A stretch of 27,422 bases of DNA from Alphaproteobacteria bacterium UBA6324 (GTDB lineage: Bacteria; Pseudomonadota; Alphaproteobacteria; CAAGCB01; CAG-977), in the NCBI GenBank assembly GCA_002439085.1, contig DJSW01000003.1:1-27422 (forward strand). Direction: 5' to 3'. Numbering within the stretch: position 1 is the stretch's first letter; each line of letters starts with the position of its first letter. The notes below the pieces were generated by a model. That model was given only the letters and a program-made list of their open reading frames with translations, was not told the DNA's origin and made no database searches. A program made the position numbers and the translations under genes. Positions 22,869 to 27,422 of the stretch are shown here, one piece after another.

Positions 22869-23657
22869 ATGAAAAAGCAGGTATTATTGTCAAGCGTGCT
22901 GTCGGTGTCTCTTCTGATGCCGTTGTCCCAAGCCAAAGCGCAGGGATGGCCGACGTTCGACGTGGCGAAGCTGGCGGCTTTGGTGACCAATCTGGTCGGC
23001 CGCTACCAGCCGATCCCCGAAGTTTTGAACCGCGTCAATCAGGTTAAAACGATGCAAGGGCAGATTGAAGCGGTCGGTCAGGCGGCGGCGGCGCGCGATT
23101 TGAAATCCATGGGAAAGGCGGCGTCCGAAGTCGCCAAGTCCGACGCGTTCAAAGGATTGAAAAAGGAAAAAACGCCGATCGCGCAGGCGGCCGAAGGATC
23201 GAACGGTGCGGACGAAGCCAGCAAAAAGGTGAAATCTTCGCTGTTCGCGCTGAAAGACGTCAAGCTGACGGCTGAACAAAGAAGCGAAATCCGCGCGCTG
23301 CGTAAAGAATACCAGAAAGGCGTGAACGCCGAATTGCTGGCCAGATCCGTGTTCTTTGCCACCAACGCCGCCAAACAGTCGCAAGAACGATTGGACAAAG
23401 CGGACGCCGCCGCGAAAAAGGCGAGTACGTTGCAGGATAACGTGAACGCCAACACGTTGATGCTGATGGCGGGCAATATGGAACGTTTGAACCAGATCGC
23501 GTTGAAACTGTCCACGTTGCAGCAAAAAAGCATTGAAACGCTGAACACCGTTCCCGTCGGCGGTTACCCCAAACCCGAACCCGTCAAGGATTTGCAACTG
23601 GGGCAGGGAACCTACTCTGTGGAAGAAAAGGATGAAATCAATGTTAACTTTGAATAA
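22869..23657 (+). CDS. Exported helical protein, VirB5/TrbJ-like (3)
   Basis: 262 residues. The signal peptide is cut after AKA (residue 24). The mature N-terminus, GWPTFDVAKLAALVTNLVGR and onward to VNQVKTMQGQIEAVGQ, is the best match in the window to the VirB5/TrbJ start. The C-terminal helix NVNANTLMLMAGNMERLNQI followed by ALKLSTLQQKSIET is also typical of that family. The last 30 residues are Pro/Lys/Glu-rich and extended. It overlaps the next gene by 17 bp and is 14 bp after the previous one. It probably forms a tip or adhesive component of the VirB2-like pilus. Three such paralogues in tandem is unusual. Confidence 0.68.
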   Translation: MKKQVLLSSVLSVSLLMPLSQAKAQGWPTFDVAKLAALVTNLVGRYQPIPEVLNRVNQVKTMQGQIEAVGQAAAARDLKSMGKAASEVAKSDAFKGLKKEKTPIAQAAEGSNGADEASKKVKSSLFALKDVKLTAEQRSEIRALRKEYQKGVNAELLARSVFFATNAAKQSQERLDKADAAAKKASTLQDNVNANTLMLMAGNMERLNQIALKLSTLQQKSIETLNTVPVGGYPKPEPVKDLQLGQGTYSVEEKDEINVNFE

Positions 23658-24417
23658 AATGAAACAAGCCTTCGCGGCTGCCGGTTTGGCGTTGGTTTTC
23701 TCTTGTTCCGCGGCGCACGCGTGTATGCCGGTCAACCCGATCTGCCTGTTCAAAATGGTATTGAAGGCGACGCCGGGGATGCCCGTGTTCGACTTTGTGT
23801 CCGTGCCCGCGATCATTCCGCACGTTCCGGCCGCTTTGTTAAAAGAAGGTCAGGCGAAAATGAAGGAAATCGCCGACAAGGCGTTGGAGGACATCCGTTC
23901 GGGGCAAAAACCGTCGCTGTCCGGCATTAAATTGGATATGCCCAATTTTGAAGGTGCCGCCCCCGCGCCGAATTCCAGTCAGGATTACGCATCGCTGGAG
24001 GCTTTCCCCATTTCCGATTCCGAAGATCCGCTGGAAGTGGCGAAGTCGATCGAAACGATCTTCCTGCGCCCCGGTTGGAAAGATGAAAAATCCGAAATGT
24101 CGCAGTACGACACGCTGTTGCTAAAGTACTATCAGGGGCAGTTCAAAATGTCCAACGCGATTGAATTGACCGGTTTCACGGCCTATATGCAAAACCGTTT
24201 GGACGAATTGATGGTCGCGGCCGAAGAAATCCAGAAACAGATCGAATCCGCCGACGATTTGAACAAGGCGCAACGCGCGAATTACGCGGCGCATTTGATG
24301 GAATACCAGCTGATGATCGTTTACAACCAGTTGCTGGCGGCGGAGTTGCAGTTGGATGCGGCGACGAAACTGGGACAGGGGTTCGTTTTGGACAAACCTG
24401 TTTTCGGTGAGATTTAA
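23641..24417 (+). CDS. Exported alpha-helical protein, unknown family (4)
   Basis: 258 residues. The signal peptide is cut after AHA (residue 27), placing a cysteine at mature position 1 and a second at position 7 (CMPVNPIC), likely a disulfide. A hydrophobic/proline-rich segment (ATPGMPVFDFVSVPAIIPHV) follows, then a disordered Pro/Ser region, and a C-terminal four-helix-like part (DTLLLKYYQGQFKMSNAIEL, later YAAHLMEYQLMIVYNQLLAA). I do not recognise the family. The late helices recall VirB5-type proteins. The ATG at 23641 is preferred because AAGGA lies eight bases upstream, although 23632 is possible. It is coupled by overlap to the VirB5-like gene before it. Confidence 0.7.
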   Translation: MLTLNKMKQAFAAAGLALVFSCSAAHACMPVNPICLFKMVLKATPGMPVFDFVSVPAIIPHVPAALLKEGQAKMKEIADKALEDIRSGQKPSLSGIKLDMPNFEGAAPAPNSSQDYASLEAFPISDSEDPLEVAKSIETIFLRPGWKDEKSEMSQYDTLLLKYYQGQFKMSNAIELTGFTAYMQNRLDELMVAAEEIQKQIESADDLNKAQRANYAAHLMEYQLMIVYNQLLAAELQLDAATKLGQGFVLDKPVFGEI

Positions 24418-24444
24418 CCGTCCGGAAAGAATAGGAGAAAAACC

Positions 24445-26298
24445 ATGAAATCTTCTTTGAAAAACACATTATTGGCCGTGACGATGCTGTCCACCGGATT
24501 TTTCGCTCTTTCCGCGGGACAGGCGGACGCGGCGGGCTATAAAAAAGCCAAAGCCAAGGATCCGGTCGCGCAGGACACGTCGTTCCAGCAATATCCCAAA
24601 CTGGGACAGGTCAAGGACGATGTCAACAGCGCGGTGAACCTGCATGCGACGGCCGTATCCCTGATTTCGGACAAACAACAGCTGGAACAGTACAAGGACG
24701 CGGTCGAAAAATACAACGAAATCGAACGCCGTCTGGCGCAAAACGTCCAATGCAACATTTCCCAGCTGTCTGAAAACTTCACGGACGGCGCGAACGTGTG
24801 GAAAAAAGTGTCCGCCTGGGCGGAAGACAGTGCCGAAACCCTGTTGGCCGAAGCATCTGGTTCTCTGACCGACCCCGAACTGTCCAAACAGCTGGCGGCG
24901 GTCGAATCGGGCGACACGTCGTCGGTCAAATCGTCGGAATCCAAATATTCCGCGATCAACGCGGACACCAGCACCGAAGCCGCCATGGCGATGGTCAAAG
25001 CGGACACGGCGTCCACCGAATCGCAATCGTCCGACATGAACATCGACGAAGCGGCCGCCTATGGCAAAGTGCGCTGGGATGTCGGCTACACGGTTTTGAA
25101 AAACGTTTACGGTTCGCCGTCCAAATGGGGAACGGTGAAAAAACAGTATCTGCCGTGGATCGATCAGAAACGCGTTTACGACGTTTATTTGAACAACTAC
25201 TACGCCGAACTGGAAAGCCACTATGTCGCCAACCCGTTGCGGCCGTTCCCGAAACGCCCGACAATGGCTGACGGCGCGTCCTATCTGCCGGCCGATTATT
25301 ACAGCGGCACTCTGCCCGAACCGCAGGTTTCGTCCAAGAAATACGACGAAAAGAAAGCGACGGTCGATGAAAAGTGGTGCGGCGAAACGGACGGGCTGCA
25401 GAACATCTGCCAGCGCGTGAGCAAAGGCAACCTGTATCGTCTGCACACGGATTACGTTGCGGCTTTGCAGCGTTATCCGCTGAAAAAAGGCGAACAACAG
25501 CCGCAAATGCTGCCGCCCTACCTGCCGCAGCGTCCGTTGCCGCCTTGGCGCGAATCCGCGTATATCATGAAAGTGGAAAAGAACATCGCCGACATCGCGT
25601 CGAACCTGCCCGACCCGTGGTACAAAGTGGTTGCGCAATCGGTTGACAACTTCGCGCCGAAAGGCGAGTTCTCCAATCTGGTCGAACGGAACGGAAAATC
25701 CGTCCGTTTCCGTCACAAGGATTACGACGATACGACGTTGGAGGTTAAGACAAACTCCGACGGTACGCCGCGCCTGCCGGTTCCTTTGATGACGAACAGG
25801 GTCAGCGCGTATCTGGCTTTGACTTCGGCCAAAGAGGAACAGGAACCGGTCAAGGAACGCGCACTCGCTTCGATTAAGGAATTGAGCGAAAGCATCGTTT
25901 CGACGTTGGCGCAAGCGGGATACACCGTGCCGAATCCGGATACGTTTGATTTGTCGAAGGATGAGGATTACAAAACCGCGATGAACAAACTGGCGGAATT
26001 GCAAAACGCGAAAATCGCCGCCGCCAAATCGAAAATCCAGTCGTTGCAGGCGTCATTCGGCGGAAAATTGTTGCCCTCGGTCGCCAAAATGGTCGAAGAG
26101 GAAAAACGGACAATGGACGCTTTGCAAAAAGACAGCGAATTTCTGGTCAACGTGTCGCGCGACAACGCGCCGAACATCAATTCCCTGTTGCTGACGGCGG
26201 TCGCGGACGCGACGGCCAACCAGACGTACAAGGAAAATCTGGCGGAAAAAACGCAGGATCTGGCACCGGTTCCGCCGGTGGGATGTCCGGTTCTGTAA
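24445..26298 (+). CDS. Large exported protein, unknown family (5)
   Basis: 617 residues. The signal peptide is cut after ADA (residue 29). Residues 60-185 are helical (VNSAVNLHATAVSLISDKQQ, then a coiled coil), with a Ser/Thr-rich linker near 150-195. The middle (210-400) is rich in Tyr, Pro and Trp (YLPADYYSGTLPEP, LPPYLPQRPLPPWRES) and looks globular. The C-terminal 180 residues are long helices. The mature part has four cysteines (QCNIS, KWCGE, NICQR, VGCPV), enough for two disulfides. I recognise no family. AGGAG precedes the start. It is the last gene before a strong terminator, so it belongs to the same operon and probably to the same surface structure. Confidence 0.8.
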   Translation: MKSSLKNTLLAVTMLSTGFFALSAGQADAAGYKKAKAKDPVAQDTSFQQYPKLGQVKDDVNSAVNLHATAVSLISDKQQLEQYKDAVEKYNEIERRLAQNVQCNISQLSENFTDGANVWKKVSAWAEDSAETLLAEASGSLTDPELSKQLAAVESGDTSSVKSSESKYSAINADTSTEAAMAMVKADTASTESQSSDMNIDEAAAYGKVRWDVGYTVLKNVYGSPSKWGTVKKQYLPWIDQKRVYDVYLNNYYAELESHYVANPLRPFPKRPTMADGASYLPADYYSGTLPEPQVSSKKYDEKKATVDEKWCGETDGLQNICQRVSKGNLYRLHTDYVAALQRYPLKKGEQQPQMLPPYLPQRPLPPWRESAYIMKVEKNIADIASNLPDPWYKVVAQSVDNFAPKGEFSNLVERNGKSVRFRHKDYDDTTLEVKTNSDGTPRLPVPLMTNRVSAYLALTSAKEEQEPVKERALASIKELSESIVSTLAQAGYTVPNPDTFDLSKDEDYKTAMNKLAELQNAKIAAAKSKIQSLQASFGGKLLPSVAKMVEEEKRTMDALQKDSEFLVNVSRDNAPNINSLLLTAVADATANQTYKENLAEKTQDLAPVPPVGCPVL

Positions 26299-26326
26299 AA
26301 CGGCCGTTTGTCATTATAAAAATCAG

Positions 26327-26353
26327 GAAAAGCGGGGGCAATCCCCGCTTTTC
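26327..26353 (+). terminator. Rho-independent terminator of the exported-protein operon
   Basis: The arms GAAAAGCGGGG (26327-26337) and CCCCGCTTTTC (26343-26353) give a perfect 11-bp stem with a 5-nt loop. The CTTTT of the right arm supplies the T run. It follows the 617-residue gene by 28 bp. Confidence 0.8.
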
Positions 26354-26442
26354 GCGTATCCGGCCGGCGATTTCCCCTTTGCCGCGTTCAATAATAAAAT
26401 CGGCGCGGATCAACGCCGCTCTTGCGGATACAATCAAAGTTT

Positions 26443-26482
26443 GATATGTTCATAAAAACGGGGGTATTTTTGTGAACATATC
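26443..26482 (+). repeat. Long hairpin upstream of the glycosyltransferase
   Basis: GATATGTTCA (26443-26452) and TGAACATATC (26473-26482) are perfect 10-bp arms. Inside them T26453 faces G26472 (a G-U pair in RNA) and AAAAA faces TTTTT, for a 16-pair stem closed by an 8-nt G-rich loop. It is unlike the simple terminators in the window and lies about 50 bp before the start codon. Confidence 0.7.
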
Positions 26483-26525
26483 TTTCCCCCGCGAATGACA
26501 GGCCGGAAAGACGGCAAGGGGGAAA
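26483..26525 (+). promoter_or_regulatory. Possible RBS-masking pairing in the glycosyltransferase leader
   Basis: TTTCCCCC (26483-26490), directly after the hairpin, is the perfect complement of GGGGGAAA (26518-26525), which contains the ribosome-binding site of the gene at 26529. Pairing would hide that site. Whether it forms in the cell is unknown. Confidence 0.4.
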
Positions 26526-26528
26526 TGT

Positions 26529-27389
26529 ATGCCGCTGATATCCGTATTGCTGCCGTTGTACAACACGCGCGAGGAGCATTTGCGGGCGTGTTTGAACGGG
26601 ATATTGGGACAGACGTTTGACGATTTCGAGGTTGTGATCGTGAACGACTGTTCGCCCGACCCGAACGTGGCGCGGGTGGTTCGGAGCTATACCGACCCGC
26701 GGATCCGCTATTACGAAAACGATCGGAACCTCGGGATATCGGAAACGCGGAACCGGCTGATTGAACTGGCGTCGGGCGAGTTTTTGGCGGTTCACGACCA
26801 CGACGACGTGTCGCTGCCGGAACGGTTTGAGCGGCAAGTCGCGTATTTGGCATCGCATCCGGACGTTGGCGTTTTGGGGACGGCGCACATGGAAATCCCG
26901 TCGGGGAAAGTGGTTGTTCCGCCGTTGACGAACGCGGAGATCGAGGAACGTCTGATGTTCGACTGCCCGATCATCCATCCGTCGGTGATGATGCGCAAAT
27001 CGGTGTTGGTTGAAACGGACGTTCGGTATGACAAGGAATTTTTCCCGACGGAGGATTACAACCTTTACCTGCATCTGATCGGGAAAACGAAGTTTGCGAA
27101 CCTGCCGGACGTTTTGTTCCAATACCGCAAACACAAAACGAACACGACGAACAGGGAAACGAAGCAGATCCGCGCGATCGAACGGCGGGTGTTTGCGTAC
27201 CTGTCAACAGAACACGCCGATTTGTGGAACAAGGCGCAGCAAAGCCACGTCCGCGTGACAAAGGTGAAAGTGCTGGGCGTTCCGGTGCTGAAAATCAAGC
27301 ATTTTCAAACGACGACGAAATACTACCTGTTCGGTTGTGTTCCGGTGGCGTCGGTGTATTCCAAGATTACGCAGAAAGCGAGGCTGTGA
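26529..27389 (+). CDS. Family 2 glycosyltransferase
   Basis: 286 residues with a GT-A fold. The opening SVLLPLYNTREEHLRACLNG and VVIVNDCSPD form the nucleotide-sugar site. HDHDDVS (about 89-95) supplies the DxD metal-binding motif, and PTEDYNLYLHL carries the acidic residue expected of the catalytic base. The C-terminal 60 residues are basic and may contact the membrane. It is of the type that adds single sugars to lipid-linked or surface polysaccharide precursors, and donor and acceptor are unknown. The ribosome site is GGGGG, possibly masked by upstream pairing. Its stop overlaps the next ATG by 1 bp (TGATG), which points to a glycan operon continuing out of the window. Confidence 0.92.
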   Translation: MPLISVLLPLYNTREEHLRACLNGILGQTFDDFEVVIVNDCSPDPNVARVVRSYTDPRIRYYENDRNLGISETRNRLIELASGEFLAVHDHDDVSLPERFERQVAYLASHPDVGVLGTAHMEIPSGKVVVPPLTNAEIEERLMFDCPIIHPSVMMRKSVLVETDVRYDKEFFPTEDYNLYLHLIGKTKFANLPDVLFQYRKHKTNTTNRETKQIRAIERRVFAYLSTEHADLWNKAQQSHVRVTKVKVLGVPVLKIKHFQTTTKYYLFGCVPVASVYSKITQKARL

Positions 27390-27422
27390 TGAACCGGCTG
27401 CACGCCCTGTACCGCTATTGCC
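27389..27422 (+). CDS. Start of a gene coupled to the glycosyltransferase (partial)
   Basis: An ATG at 27389 shares one base with the glycosyltransferase stop (TGATG) and stays open for the remaining 11 codons (MNRLHALYRYC). The overlap is typical of translational coupling. Too little is present to name a function. Confidence 0.5.
   Translation, partial: MNRLHALYRYC

Noticed and set aside
24469..26004. A 511-residue minus-strand frame opposite the last exported protein
   Set aside because: It is antisense to a gene with signal peptide, ribosome site and terminator, and its composition is typical of a shadow frame.
6853..26353. A recently acquired integrative conjugative element
   Set aside because: No integrase, relaxase, coupling protein, att-like repeats or tRNA border is visible, and codon and base use look like the flanking housekeeping genes.

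Overview
The window is a stretch of a Gram-negative, probably alphaproteobacterial, chromosome of middling G+C content. The evidence is a double-membrane secretion apparatus and housekeeping genes for IF-1, YajQ and SlyX-like proteins. The assignment to Alphaproteobacteria is inference from overall protein character. No rRNA, tRNA, CRISPR array, transposase or integrase was seen.

Left part (1-6840): ordinary cellular genes in short transcription units. These are the first codons of a minus-strand gene, an XRE-type regulator, a HAD phosphatase of the pyrimidine 5'-nucleotidase type, an M20/PepT-like peptidase, SlyX, a two-gene unit with an HEXXH putative metallopeptidase and an unrecognised protein, infA, a TerB-like protein, and yajQ followed by a six-helix membrane protein. 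A bidirectional terminator at 6853-6882 closes this part.

Centre (6853-26353): two large divergent gene blocks diverge from about 17.3-17.6 kb. The minus-strand block encodes, in order of transcription, a bitopic OmpA-like protein, a TcpQ/PilL-like lipoprotein, a PilN-type secretin, PilO, PilP, a PilQ/GspE-type ATPase and a PilR/GspF-type platform protein. This is the order of the IncI (R64) type IVb pilus operon, without pilM, the prepilins or the prepilin peptidase. The plus-strand block encodes a VirB2-like pilin with its own strong terminator, VirB3, VirB4 and five consecutive exported proteins. Of these, at least three look VirB5/TrbJ-like, and one of the three carries eleven 11-residue repeats. 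The block ends in a terminator at 26327-26353.

My reading is that this is one composite envelope machine. A type IVb-pilus/type II-secretion-like scaffold (secretin, alignment proteins, platform, GspE-class ATPase) would be combined with the pilin-handling part of a type IV secretion system (VirB2/B3/B4 plus VirB5-like tip or accessory proteins). No VirB6-VirB10, VirD4 or relaxase was seen in the window, and no type IV prepilin. The individual families are recognised from sequence character. The functional coupling of the two halves is inference.

Right edge (26354-27422): a non-coding stretch with a 16-bp-stem hairpin and a possible RBS-masking pairing, then a GT2 glycosyltransferase and the start of a translationally coupled gene that runs off the window.
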